This document shows, piece by piece, positions 9,510 to 18,434 of a stretch of 64,000 bases of DNA. The translations under genes were made by a program, and so were the position numbers. The notes under the pieces were generated by a model that had not been told where the DNA came from, did not search any database, and saw only the letters and a list, made by a program, of their open reading frames with translations. How positions within the stretch are numbered: the first letter of the stretch is position 1; each line of letters begins with the position of its first letter. The DNA comes from Bacteroidales bacterium (GTDB lineage: Bacteria; Bacteroidota; Bacteroidia; Bacteroidales; P3): assembly GCA_017522255.1 (NCBI GenBank), contig JAFWZP010000087.1, forward strand, positions 1 to 64,000, written 5' to 3'.

Positions 9510-12110
9510 CTAACATCTAATAGCAGCACAAGCTACTTCCATAGCCTTATCCACACCTTCGATATTTTTTCCACCGGCTGTAGCAAAGAATGGCTGTCCA
9601 CCACCACCACCTTGCATTTCTTTACCGGCTTGACGTACTATATTTGAAGCATTTTTACCTGCATCCACATGGTTTTGCCCCAACACTACCAATAGCGAAG
9701 GCTTGCCTCCAAATGTACTGCCAAGTACCATAGCCATATCAGGATTTTCGGTACGCAACATCAAAAGCATATCTTTAAGCAAGTTCAAATCCATATCCAA
9801 TTTTTCTACTACAAGATTGTTTGCTTGAGCCAATTTATCGGCAAAAGTCTTCTTCATGGCCATAGCCTGCTCTTGTTGATGACGAGCTATATCTTTTTGC
9901 AAAGCAGCATTTTCGTCCATAAGTTTTTGAATAGCTGCCAACATATCTTTGGGATTTTTCATCAATTCCTTGATAGCATCTATTTGATCTTGCATAGCGT
10001 CAGTATATTTTTCGGCTTCAACACCTGTAATAGCCTCTATACGACGCATACCTGCTGCTATAGCACTTTCGGCCACTATTCGAAACGAACCTATATTACC
10101 TGTAGCACTCACGTGAGTACCACCGCAAAACTCAACCGAATCGGCATACTTGACTACGCGCACCACTTCACCATATTTTTCGCCAAACAATGCCATAGCA
10201 CCCAATTTTTGTGCTTCAGCTATAGGCATAGCTCTATGTTCTTCTAATGCTATATTACGACGAATATCTTCGTTTACCAACTGTTCCACTTGACGGATTT
10301 CGTCGTGTGAAAGTTTTGCAAAATGCGAAAAGTCGAAACGCAAACGCATATCATCTACCGATGATCCTTTTTGCTCTACATGTGTACCCAATACATTACG
10401 CAACGCTTTATGCAATAAGTGTGTAGCAGTATGGTTATTTTCGGTGCGACGACGTTTGTTTTCGTCAACCATAGCCACCATAGTAGCAGCCACATCAGCA
10501 GGTAACTCCGACACCAAATGTACTATAAGATTGTTTTCTTTCTTGGCATCAAATATCTGTACCTTTTGGTCGCCGCATATCAACCAACCTTTATCACCTG
10601 CTTGTCCTCCACCTTCGCCGTAAAATGGAGTGCGATCAAACACAAGTTGATAAAATTCTTTGTCTTTTGTTTTTACCTTACGGTATTTAAGTATTTCCAC
10701 ATCAGCAGTAAGAGTATCATACCCAACAAACTGCTCTTCTTGTCCGCTGTGCACCTCTACCCAGTCGTCGGTATCCACGGCAGCTGCGGCACGCGAACGT
10801 TGTTTTTGTTCTTCCAAACCCTTTTGGAACCCCTGCATATCCACAGTCCAACCATTTTCCTTGGCCATAAGTTCTGTCAAGTCGATTGGAAAGCCATAAG
10901 TGTCAAATAATTCGAATGCAAAAGCACCATCTATCACATTATCTTTACCATTAGCAATATAACGCTCAAATTTAATTATACCATTCGATAATGTACGTAA
11001 AAACGATTGTTCTTCTTCCAAAATAATACGTTGAATAAGATCTTGTTGTTTTTTAAGTTCTTCGTACTGTCCACCCATTTGAGCCACCAAAGTAGATACA
11101 AGAGTATGGATAAAAGGTTCCTTAAATCCGAGGAAAGTATAGCCATAACGTACTGCACGACGCAATATACGACGTATCACATATCCGGCCTTGGCATTAG
11201 ATGGCAATTGACCATCGGCTATCGAAAACGATACTGCACGCAAATGATCGGCACATACACGCATAGCCACATCAGCCTTGTCATCTTTGCCATACTGCAT
11301 ACCGGCTTTACGAGCTATATCTTGTATAATAGGTTGAAATACATCGGTATCATAATTCGATTGTTTACCTTGCATTACCATACAAAGGCGTTCAAATCCC
11401 ATACCGGTATCCACATGTTTGGCAGGTAGAGGCACCAACGAGCCATTGGCCAAACGGTTGTATTGCATAAACACAAGATTCCATATTTCTATAACTTGAG
11501 GATGATCTTTGTTTACCAACTCTTTTCCCTGTGTTTTTTCTTTTTCTTCTTTCGAACGTATGTCTACATGTATTTCAGAACATGGACCACAAGGACCTTG
11601 GTCGCCCATTTCCCAAAAGTTATCTTTCTTACTACCAAGCAATATACGATCTTCGGCTATATGTTCTTTCCAAAAATCATAGGCTTCCATATCTTTACCA
11701 AGACCTTCCTTGTCGTCGCCACCAAACACAGTTACGTATAAATTATTTTTGTCTATCTTAAGCACTTCGGTAAGGAACTCCCACCCCCATGCTATGGCTT
11801 CTTTTTTAAAGTAATCGCCAAAACTCCAATTGCCCAACATCTCAAACATAGTGTGGTGATAAGTATCGTGTCCCACCTCTTCAAGGTCGTTGTGCTTGCC
11901 ACTAACACGCAAACACTTCTGCGAATCAGCCACTCGTGGGTATTTGACAGGGGCATTGCCTAAAAATATATCTTTAAACTGATTCATACCTGCATTGGTA
12001 AACATCAATGTAGGGTCGTTCTTAACCACCATTGGTGCTGATGGTACTATATGGTGAGCCTTGCTTTCGAAGAAACGCAAAAACTCTTGTCTTAATTCAT
12101 TTGATGTCAT
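9510..12110 (-). CDS. alaS: Alanine--tRNA ligase
   Basis: 866 residues, full length. The catalytic domain starts MTSNELRQEFLRFFESK and contains the class II motif region (TNAGMNQFKDIFLG). The editing domain carries the zinc motif HTATHLLHKAL and CGGTHVSATG. The C-terminal C-Ala/DHHA1 region ends with a Gly-rich GGGGGQPFFATAGG block that binds the tRNA elbow. It charges tRNA-Ala and clears Ser/Gly mischarging. It is transcribed on the minus strand and convergent with the preceding operon. A promoter-like TATAGTTG is at 12145-12152 (minus), one base off consensus. Confidence 0.98.
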   Translation of the reverse strand: MTSNELRQEFLRFFESKAHHIVPSAPMVVKNDPTLMFTNAGMNQFKDIFLGNAPVKYPRVADSQKCLRVSGKHNDLEEVGHDTYHHTMFEMLGNWSFGDYFKKEAIAWGWEFLTEVLKIDKNNLYVTVFGGDDKEGLGKDMEAYDFWKEHIAEDRILLGSKKDNFWEMGDQGPCGPCSEIHVDIRSKEEKEKTQGKELVNKDHPQVIEIWNLVFMQYNRLANGSLVPLPAKHVDTGMGFERLCMVMQGKQSNYDTDVFQPIIQDIARKAGMQYGKDDKADVAMRVCADHLRAVSFSIADGQLPSNAKAGYVIRRILRRAVRYGYTFLGFKEPFIHTLVSTLVAQMGGQYEELKKQQDLIQRIILEEEQSFLRTLSNGIIKFERYIANGKDNVIDGAFAFELFDTYGFPIDLTELMAKENGWTVDMQGFQKGLEEQKQRSRAAAAVDTDDWVEVHSGQEEQFVGYDTLTADVEILKYRKVKTKDKEFYQLVFDRTPFYGEGGGQAGDKGWLICGDQKVQIFDAKKENNLIVHLVSELPADVAATMVAMVDENKRRRTENNHTATHLLHKALRNVLGTHVEQKGSSVDDMRLRFDFSHFAKLSHDEIRQVEQLVNEDIRRNIALEEHRAMPIAEAQKLGAMALFGEKYGEVVRVVKYADSVEFCGGTHVSATGNIGSFRIVAESAIAAGMRRIEAITGVEAEKYTDAMQDQIDAIKELMKNPKDMLAAIQKLMDENAALQKDIARHQQEQAMAMKKTFADKLAQANNLVVEKLDMDLNLLKDMLLMLRTENPDMAMVLGSTFGGKPSLLVVLGQNHVDAGKNASNIVRQAGKEMQGGGGGQPFFATAGGKNIEGVDKAMEVACAAIRC

Positions 12111-12311
12111 TATATATCGTTTTTTATTTTATGCATAAAACTACCAACTATAATTTTGGAGCTTTTATTCTTATTTATCACAAAGTCAAAACTAATAGTT
12201 CAAGGAAATATAACTCATTTTTGCGTATTTTATTATATGTATTATATATTTATTTTTGTTCCGCTTTTTACACGCAATAACTCATCCCCATACATATATC
12301 ATGATTCTATT

Positions 12312-12363
12312 ACCCAAAAACAAATTATCCCATATATGCTAATAGTGCTAAGATATATAGGAT
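12312..12363. repeat. Dispersed hairpin repeat, copy A
   Basis: ACCCAAAAACAAATTATCCCATATAT (12312-12337, written here in two parts: ACCCAAAAACAAATT, ATCCCATATAT) recurs at 16293-16320. In both copies an arm ATCCCATATAT is followed by an inverted arm (AAGATATATAGGAT at 12350-12363; AAGATATATGGGAT at 16355-16368). The two copies bound the ATPase plus AbiE region. Confidence 0.8.
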
Positions 12364-12486
12364 GAACCCAAATCTGTCATTAGAAAAAACTCAAATTATT
12401 TCTAATGACAGATTTTGATTTAATAGCCTTGCAAATAAAATTACAAATTAACACCTAAGCACTGAAATCCCTAATCTTTTCGTTGC

Positions 12487-12568
12487 AAAAGCTTTAGATT
12501 TTCATCGAAAAGATCCGATCTTTTAAAGCGAGAAATCAGACTTTTTACTCCAAAAGATCCGATCTTTT
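12487..12568. repeat. Four palindromic units at 22-bp spacing
   Basis: Palindrome centres lie at about 12494, 12516, 12538 and 12560, each 22 bp apart. Units 2 and 4 are identical perfect palindromes AAAAGATCCGATCTTTT. Units 1 (AAAAGCTTTAGATTTT) and 3 (AGAAATCAGACTTTTT) are degenerate but still nearly symmetric. The rest of the 12111-12733 gap holds the hairpin repeat at 12312, palindrome R1 at 12674 and no gene. Confidence 0.8.
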
Positions 12569-12673
12569 ATATCCTCTCCTCCCATGTTTTCAAAATTATC
12601 TCAAGCTTTACAACCATCATCTACTTTATTTTAAACTTTTACCCTAGCATAGGCTTGCTATACTCAAAAATCC

Positions 12674-12715
12674 CTACTGACGAAAATTGACAAATTCATT
12701 CATTTTCGTCAGTAG
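12674..12715. repeat. Palindrome R1 (14-bp arms) downstream of the DUF4143 ATPase
   Basis: CTACTGACGAAAAT (12674-12687) and ATTTTCGTCAGTAG (12702-12715) flank a 14-nt spacer. It lies 18 bp past the ATPase stop codon and may double as its terminator. It is nearly identical to R3 at 14108-14153. Confidence 0.85.
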
Positions 12716-12733
12716 CATAAAATATTAAAAGAA

Positions 12734-13945
12734 CTAAATCCTATTATCTAAAAGCCAATCTAAGACATTTATTTTTTGTATTCCGCTGTAATTCACTTGA
12801 TCAAAATCTGTTGTAAGAAGAAATTTAGGATAAGAATCTTTTATCCTTTCTAGTGACGACAATTCTCGTTTTAGCGTTTTTTCGTCATTAACTGTGTATG
12901 CAACTTGGTAATATTCCCTACTTCCATCATGTTTTTGTACCACAAAATCCACTTCACCATCTCCCGATTTTCCGGCATACACATCGCCTCCACGTCTAAG
13001 CAATTCAAAATAAACAATGTTTTCTAACTTATGCCCCAAATCAGACAACGCCGAATTAGCATGCAAAATATTCTTCAATCCTAAATCTACAACATAATAT
13101 TTATAATTACTAGCCAACAATCGTTTACCCTTTATATTGTACAACCTTACGGGGTATATCAAATACGATTCTGTAAAATAACGCAAGTATTTCAGTACAG
13201 TATTATGCGACACATTCTCGCCCGTAGTTTTACGCAATACTTCTGTTATATTGTTAGGCGACACAACATTACCAATATTATTAAAAAGAAAATTGAGAAC
13301 GTTCTGCAAAGTATCAAACTTTCTAAGATTATTTCTTTTCACAATATCCTTTACGACCACCGTATCGTATAACGATTTCAAATAAGAATTTACCATATTG
13401 GGCGAAGATACTGAAAGATTTACCGCTTCGGGAAAACAGGAACTATTCATATACTGTCTGAATATTCTATCAGTATTTACACTATCTCCAAAAACCGATA
13501 CATATTCCGAAAAAGAAAAAGGGTGAAGATTTATAGCAATATATCTCCCTGATAAAAGAGTACCCAACTCACTCGACAAAAGAAAAGCATTAGAACCTGT
13601 AATGTATAAATCAATATCCTTTTTTACAAAAAGAGCATCTACAAGTTTCTCGAAGTTTGCCACATTTTGTACCTCATCTAAGAAAACATATCTCATACCA
13701 TCCGCAGGAAGTTTATCTAATATATAATCGTAAACATCTTCCCAGCGTGCAAAACTGCTATACTCTCTTTCTTCAAAATTTAGCGATAAAATATCGCGTT
13801 CTTCAACACCTTTTTCTTTCAAATAGTTCTGAAACTCTAACAAAAGTGTTGATTTTCCACACCGACGAATACCTGTTATAACCTTTATAAGATTCTGATT
13901 ACACAAGCTAATCAACTGATTAAGATATATTTTTCTTGCCACCAT
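12734..13945 (-). CDS. ATP-binding protein, AAA_14 + DUF4143 family
   Basis: 403 residues. The N-terminal AAA domain has Walker A GIRRCGKS (25-32) and Walker B YVFLDEVQNV (86-95), with an arginine-finger type segment later (LLSGRY). The middle is winged-helix-like. The C-terminal DUF4143 part includes GDGEVDFVVQKHDG...YYQVAY, the PD-(D/E)xK-like pattern of this family. These proteins are common, often multi-copy, in Bacteroidota and archaea; their cellular role is not established. Three copies of one palindrome surround the gene, and one (13980-14016) overlaps its promoter, suggesting self-regulation by a palindrome-binding protein. It is not part of an operon. Confidence 0.88.
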   Translation of the reverse strand: MVARKIYLNQLISLCNQNLIKVITGIRRCGKSTLLLEFQNYLKEKGVEERDILSLNFEEREYSSFARWEDVYDYILDKLPADGMRYVFLDEVQNVANFEKLVDALFVKKDIDLYITGSNAFLLSSELGTLLSGRYIAINLHPFSFSEYVSVFGDSVNTDRIFRQYMNSSCFPEAVNLSVSSPNMVNSYLKSLYDTVVVKDIVKRNNLRKFDTLQNVLNFLFNNIGNVVSPNNITEVLRKTTGENVSHNTVLKYLRYFTESYLIYPVRLYNIKGKRLLASNYKYYVVDLGLKNILHANSALSDLGHKLENIVYFELLRRGGDVYAGKSGDGEVDFVVQKHDGSREYYQVAYTVNDEKTLKRELSSLERIKDSYPKFLLTTDFDQVNYSGIQKINVLDWLLDNRI

Positions 13946-13962
13946 AGAAATAATATTTTTTG

Positions 13963-13970
13963 CAAAGATA
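13963..13970 (-). promoter_or_regulatory. -7 box of the DUF4143 ATPase gene
   Basis: The minus strand reads TATCTTTG here, 18 bp before the start codon. The -33 region falls inside palindrome R2 (13980-14016). Confidence 0.7.
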
Positions 13971-13979
13971 CTAAGTTAT

Positions 13980-14016
13980 TGACGAAAATCAAAGAAATCG
14001 TTCATTTTTGTCAGTA
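13980..14016. promoter_or_regulatory. Palindrome R2, putative operator over the ATPase promoter
   Basis: TGACGAAAAT and ATTTTTGTCAGTA form a slightly decayed copy of R1/R3, with one arm mismatch. It starts 10 bp upstream of the -7 box and covers the -33 position, as expected for a repressor site. That it is an operator is inference. Confidence 0.6.
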
Positions 14017-14107
14017 AAAATACGGCAATTAAACAACTATAGTAATAATAATGACTAACAACAATCTACACAAATATAGCAAGCATTCATTATCACATAC
14101 AATAAAT

Positions 14108-14153
14108 CCCTACTGACGAAAATTGACAAAATTGTTCATTTTCGTCAGTAGGG
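14108..14153. repeat. Palindrome R3 (16-bp perfect arms)
   Basis: CCCTACTGACGAAAAT (14108-14123) and ATTTTCGTCAGTAGGG (14138-14153) with spacer TGACAAAATTGTTC. It is the longest of the three copies around the DUF4143 gene. The rest of 13946-14627 is AT-rich and holds the promoter, R2, a hairpin ATATTGCtccGCAATAT near 14551-14567 and the repeat before AbiEi. Confidence 0.88.
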
Positions 14154-14575
14154 AAAATGCTTAACTCCGAGTATAATAAGTCTCTCTAATAATTAACCCA
14201 TATAAACACTTATCCTATACACAATGCCGAAACAATACGTATAGATAAAATTCAAAGCCTCAACGTAATCTTGTTTAAATTGTTATGTTCTAATTTTTAA
14301 TCTATTTTTTGAGCATTTTTCTATTGTAAAAACAATAAGATTTGTTGTATTATTTAAAAGTCTCCATAAACATTTGCATATATCAATAATTTTTACGTAC
14401 TTTGCAAAAAGTAGTACACAAGTTCTATTATTTCTATCTAACTGATTATTAGCATAGAAATACAGAAAATAATTGGCAAGTACAACTTGTTAATGCGACA
14501 ATAAAAGTGATTTTATTAAGTATATAAATTAAAAACGACAACAAAACCTTATATTGCTCCGCAATATTTCAATAA

Positions 14576-14610
14576 TTTAGTCGGAAAAAAATACAATTAT
14601 TCCGACTAAA
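14576..14610. promoter_or_regulatory. Inverted repeat upstream of the AbiEi gene, putative operator
   Basis: TTTAGTCGGAA (14576-14586) and TTCCGACTAAA (14600-14610) are perfect 11-bp arms with a 13-nt spacer, 17 bp before the antitoxin start codon. AbiEi antitoxins of type IV systems are known to repress their own promoters by binding inverted repeats. That this is the site here is inference. Confidence 0.65.
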
Positions 14611-14627
14611 AATAAGTAAAAAACAAC

Positions 14628-15242
14628 ATGCAGAACACTGTAGAATATAAAGTTAGAAGAACTTTAACGCGCGTAAGATACGGCACTGTGTTATTTACAT
14701 CGTCATTTCCTCAATTTGACCTTGAATATGTAACCAAACTTCTTGCTCAATTTGAGAAAGAAGGGTTGATTACACGAATAGCCAAAGGTATATACGTAAA
14801 AGCTAAAAAAACACGATTTGGAGTAATATATCCATCTGCTTTTGAGCTTGTAACAGAAATAGCCAAAAGAGATAAAGCAAAAATAATCCCAACAGGAGAA
14901 ACCGCTGCTAACAGATTAGGTTTCTCTACCCAAATACCTATGAACACCTGTTTTCTTACATCCGGATCTTCAAGAACGTTGAGTTTAGGCAACAGAACCG
15001 TAACATTAACACATGGAGCTCCTAAGAATTTTGCATACAAAGGGAAATTAATGCCCGAATTGGTACAAGCACTACGCAGCATAGGTGAAAATAATATAAC
15101 TGAAGCTGTGGAAAAAAGAGTTGCTCAACTACTTAACGAAACTCCCGAAACCACAACTATTGAACACGACTTGTTGTTGACTCCGGTATGGATAAGACAG
15201 ATTATTAAAAGAAACATCAAAAAAAACGACAACAATGAGTAA
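14628..15242 (+). CDS. AbiEi-like antitoxin / DUF6088 family protein (type IV toxin-antitoxin)
   Basis: 204 residues. The N-terminus (about 1-65) is a winged helix-turn-helix (LEYVTKLLAQFEKEGLITRIAKGIYVK), followed by the AbiEi-like core (PTGETAANRLGFSTQIP, then VTLTHGAPKN). This is the layout of AbiEi/DUF6088 antitoxins. The stop codon overlaps the start of the nucleotidyltransferase gene by 8 bases (ATGAGTAA), as in AbiE operons. An inverted repeat 17 bp upstream fits autorepression. The role is to keep the partner in check and to control the operon; possible phage defence by abortive infection is inferred from the family. Confidence 0.85.
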   Translation: MQNTVEYKVRRTLTRVRYGTVLFTSSFPQFDLEYVTKLLAQFEKEGLITRIAKGIYVKAKKTRFGVIYPSAFELVTEIAKRDKAKIIPTGETAANRLGFSTQIPMNTCFLTSGSSRTLSLGNRTVTLTHGAPKNFAYKGKLMPELVQALRSIGENNITEAVEKRVAQLLNETPETTTIEHDLLLTPVWIRQIIKRNIKKNDNNE

Positions 15243-16278
15243 GTGGATAGATTTCTCTATAGATGAACGCAAAGCTATGATACAAGGAGTTGTAGTTGCT
15301 AAAAACATCGACGAAGCAGCTGCAGAAAAAGACTGGTGGGTTACAGCTATATTATATGCACTATTTCATACAAAGGTCGCTGATTACCTATTATTTAAAG
15401 GCGGCACAAGTTTAAGCAAAGGCTGGAATATTATAGACCGCTTTAGCGAAGATATTGATTTGGCTCTCAGTCGTGATTTCTTTTTGACCGAGAAAAACTT
15501 ATCTTGTGCCAACTGTGCCAACAATTCACAGATTTGCAACCTGCGAAAAAAAAGTCAAGATTATATTTTCGGTGAATTTAAGAATGAACTGAAAGAGCAA
15601 TTAGAGACAATGGGACTAAATGTAAAAGTGATGGCAGAAAACGAATTAAAGAAAATCGATCATGACAAAGATCCATCTATAATATTCGTTGAATATCCAT
15701 CTCTCTATAGCAGCAATGCTCCTTATGCTATCCCAACAGTAAAAATTGAAATAAGTGTACTCTCGATGGAAGAGCCATACGAGATGAAATTCATATCATC
15801 ATTGATTCAGCAGACTTATAAAGATGAAGATGTGGATTCTGACATCGTTCAAACTATTAAAACCGTAAGCCCTGCAAGAACATTTTTAGAGAAAGCATTT
15901 TTATTGTGCGAAGAATATCAAAGAAAAGAAGAACCACCTCGAACATACCGCATGTCTCGACATTTCTATGATTTGGAAAAACTTTCACATACCATATATG
16001 CAGATATGGCATTAAGTGATTCTAAATTATACCATGACATTGTGGAACATCGAAAGAAGTTTTACCATCTTGGATATGTAGATTACAACAAAGAACTGCC
16101 CTCATCTATAACAATTGTTCCAAGCGAAGAACTAATACATAAATACGAAGTGGACTATAACGATATGTGCTCGAGTTTTATCTATGGAGAAACTTTAACT
16201 TTTGCAGACCTCCTTAAATTCCTCGAAACTCTGCAAGAGCGATTCAGAAAAGTTACTCCAATACAAACCAATAGCTAA
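15235..16278 (+). CDS. AbiEii/AbiGii-type nucleotidyltransferase toxin
   Basis: 347 residues. The nucleotidyltransferase signature is present: KGGTSLSK at 55-62 followed by the metal-binding pair in SEDIDLAL (Asp73, Asp75). A later block (SPARTFLEKAFLL and RMSRHFYDLEKL) is the conserved C-terminal region of the AbiEii/COG2253 family. These toxins transfer nucleotides to RNA or protein targets and stop growth. An insertion with Cys91, Cys94 and Cys101 (SCANCANNSQICN) sits just after the active-site strand. It could bind metal, but only three cysteines are seen. It is translationally coupled to the antitoxin. Confidence 0.9.
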   Translation: MSKWIDFSIDERKAMIQGVVVAKNIDEAAAEKDWWVTAILYALFHTKVADYLLFKGGTSLSKGWNIIDRFSEDIDLALSRDFFLTEKNLSCANCANNSQICNLRKKSQDYIFGEFKNELKEQLETMGLNVKVMAENELKKIDHDKDPSIIFVEYPSLYSSNAPYAIPTVKIEISVLSMEEPYEMKFISSLIQQTYKDEDVDSDIVQTIKTVSPARTFLEKAFLLCEEYQRKEEPPRTYRMSRHFYDLEKLSHTIYADMALSDSKLYHDIVEHRKKFYHLGYVDYNKELPSSITIVPSEELIHKYEVDYNDMCSSFIYGETLTFADLLKFLETLQERFRKVTPIQTNS

Positions 16279-16292
16279 ATATTGTAGCATAT

Positions 16293-16368
16293 ACCCCAAA
16301 AAACAAATTATCCCATATATCTTAACCTTCATAACATATATACGTTAGTACAGCAAGATATATGGGAT
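16293..16368. repeat. Dispersed hairpin repeat, copy B, between convergent genes
   Basis: Copy of the 12312 repeat, followed by a perfect 14-bp inverted repeat (ATCCCATATATCTT 16310-16323 with AAGATATATGGGAT 16355-16368). It sits between the toxin gene (+) and the protease gene (-) and could act as a terminator, although T-tracts are weak. Confidence 0.75.
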
Positions 16369-16395
16369 TTGTAAGTAAATATTCTCAAACTTCTA

Positions 16396-17883
16396 TTATT
16401 TACTACATTCTATATAATAAACAAAGTTTTTTAATTTCTTTACCTTCTCTGCCAACGACAATGTTGATATAGTATTATTGGTAGGAAATTTTATATTTAA
16501 TCCAGCACTCTCTATTAATATCTTTAGATATGAAGTTTTAATTGCATAACCCACATTATCTGCTCCAGGTACTCCTGCTACTACAATACCAATAACATTA
16601 CCTTTGTTATCAAACATAGGACCACCACTGTTACCTGGTTGTATAGGTGCTGATATTTGGTAAGTAGCGATATCACCTTGATAACCTGTACGAGAACTAA
16701 CAATGCCATTAGTTAGTTTTATTTCATTGCCCAATGCTTGGGTTAGAGGATAACCAAGTACAAATACATCTTCTCCAACATCTGCCATACGCTGTTGTAT
16801 TGCGTATGGTATTTGTCCAAATCCTTTAAAATTAGCATCATTGATTTTGACAATAGCTATATCATTCACTTTATCTGTTGCCATAACTTCAGCAGAATAA
16901 CCTATGTTTATATCACCTTTTACACCCTTTATAGTTATAGTTTTTGCTTCTCCAATAACATGATTATTGGTTACAATATAACCTGGTGCTATAGCATATC
17001 CTGTACCAGACCATTCTGTCGGTTGGTTTGTATTTGTTCCTCCTATATTGGAGTAAGTTGTTGGATAAGTTTTTAAATAAGCATAGTCTCCTGTTTTTAT
17101 ATCATTAACGACCATTGATACGCCATCAAAAAGGATATATACAGTAGCTAAAGTTTTGTTACTCATATACCATTCTGCTTTCATCAGACCTGAAGGTGTT
17201 TTACGCAATTTTGCCTTAATATCACCTATATTCCAAAAAGTCCGTCCTGAGTAATTTGAAGGAGATGAAAGGTAAATTATACAATATTCACCTTCATGAA
17301 TAACGCAAGCTAATTTTGCTCCAGAATCATCAATTGGTTCATATATTCCGCATATTCCATCATTATTTTGATCTAGATATTGTTTTATAGCATATTCACT
17401 TTGATAATTCAAATAATTTTTTCGTGGATTATTAATTTTGCGGTCAAAAAAACAAAAACCATGATTACCTCTGTAATCTCCATAATCTATAATTGATATT
17501 GTGGTTATACCCGAAGGAAGTGTCCCTTTAAAGAATAATTGATAACTTCTAATTTCTCCCATAGCAACATTATCCCAACCCCAATTTTCACTTAATCCAC
17601 AACTTTTTATTTCGTTTCCTACAACTAATCCCGACAGATTTAAAAGTTTCTCATTTCCAGATGTAATATAAGTATTATAAGTACTGAATATTCTCAGTCT
17701 TTTTAACGCTTTTAATGCTTTAATTTCTATAGTAACAATTACGCCATCTTCTTTTATTTCAAAAGCTGTTAATCTTCCACATTCAGAAGCCCCTGGAGAC
17801 CAAGATTCATTAAAATAAGTAGTTTGTGCATTACATAATACACTAATTAAGCAAGCTAAAAAAGTAATAATTATTTGTTTCAT
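16396..17883 (-). CDS. Secreted trypsin-like serine protease (HtrA/S1C-like) with N-terminal beta domain
   Basis: 495 residues with signal peptide MKQIIITFLACLISVLCNAQ. Residues about 22-270 form an unassigned beta-rich region. The protease domain follows, with the triad His308 (YIVTNNHVIG), Asp341 (NDIAIVKI) and Ser419 (IQPGNSGGP). There is no clear PDZ domain after it; the chain ends about 75 residues beyond the catalytic serine. It should act in the periplasm or at the surface. A PEGA-domain lipoprotein gene ends 19 bp upstream, so the two are probably co-transcribed. Confidence 0.9.
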   Translation of the reverse strand: MKQIIITFLACLISVLCNAQTTYFNESWSPGASECGRLTAFEIKEDGVIVTIEIKALKALKRLRIFSTYNTYITSGNEKLLNLSGLVVGNEIKSCGLSENWGWDNVAMGEIRSYQLFFKGTLPSGITTISIIDYGDYRGNHGFCFFDRKINNPRKNYLNYQSEYAIKQYLDQNNDGICGIYEPIDDSGAKLACVIHEGEYCIIYLSSPSNYSGRTFWNIGDIKAKLRKTPSGLMKAEWYMSNKTLATVYILFDGVSMVVNDIKTGDYAYLKTYPTTYSNIGGTNTNQPTEWSGTGYAIAPGYIVTNNHVIGEAKTITIKGVKGDINIGYSAEVMATDKVNDIAIVKINDANFKGFGQIPYAIQQRMADVGEDVFVLGYPLTQALGNEIKLTNGIVSSRTGYQGDIATYQISAPIQPGNSGGPMFDNKGNVIGIVVAGVPGADNVGYAIKTSYLKILIESAGLNIKFPTNNTISTLSLAEKVKKLKNFVYYIECSK

Positions 17884-17902
17884 AGCTATTTATTTTATAT
17901 CA

Positions 17903-18316
17903 TTATTTTTTTACAAGATAAAAATGAAATACATCATCAGTATATTCCCAACATTTTGATTGTTTACGATCATAAAAATAACCCCAAATCCAATTAACTA
18001 GAGGATATGGTATAAAATTCAAATAAGCCATTCCTTTTAATTTTCTAGGATTTATAGATTGGGTTTTATAACCTTCCTTTTTAACTGTTATTTTTTTTAC
18101 ATCTACCTTATCTCCGAAATGACTATAAGGTGTTTTACCAACATATTTTCCATTCAAATATACATCGGCATTTGGAACAGATGATGTAATTGTCAAAGCT
18201 GGAGGCTCCATTTCAAAAGGATAACACAGAGTACAGCAACTAGATAACAAAAACATATTTCCTAATATAAGGATAATATATTCGATTTGTATTGATGATA
18301 TTTTTAATATTCGCAT
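17903..18316 (-). CDS. PEGA-domain lipoprotein
   Basis: 137 residues from the chosen start at 18316 (an upstream ATG at 18385 would add 23 residues before the signal). The signal runs to a lipobox at FLLSSC, so the mature protein is membrane-anchored. A PEGA domain follows: TSSVPNADVYLNGKYVGKTPYSHFGDK...ITVKKEGYKTQSI. PEGA domains are carbohydrate- or surface-associated beta modules. The C-terminus contains a hydrophobic YLNFIPYPLVNWIWGYFYD stretch. It precedes the trypsin-like protease gene. Confidence 0.8.
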   Translation of the reverse strand: MRILKISSIQIEYIILILGNMFLLSSCCTLCYPFEMEPPALTITSSVPNADVYLNGKYVGKTPYSHFGDKVDVKKITVKKEGYKTQSINPRKLKGMAYLNFIPYPLVNWIWGYFYDRKQSKCWEYTDDVFHFYLVKK

Positions 18317-18400
18317 CAGATGTTCTTTTTGTAAACTTCTATTACACATATCTTCAATGAAAAGTTTCAAGGGAAAACGCAACATTGCGATTAAGCGGAA

Positions 18401-18434
18401 GCTGTAAAATAAACTGCACAGTTTATTTTACAGC
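18401..18434. repeat. Perfect 16-bp inverted repeat
   Basis: GCTGTAAAATAAACTG (18401-18416) and CAGTTTATTTTACAGC (18419-18434), separated by 2 bases. It lies between two lipoprotein genes on the minus strand. No T-tract follows on either strand, so it is either an RNA hairpin affecting mRNA stability or a protein-binding palindrome. Confidence 0.75.

Noticed and set aside
12312..16368. Insertion sequence ends
   Set aside because: The flanking repeats are direct and hairpin-forming, and no transposase lies between them.
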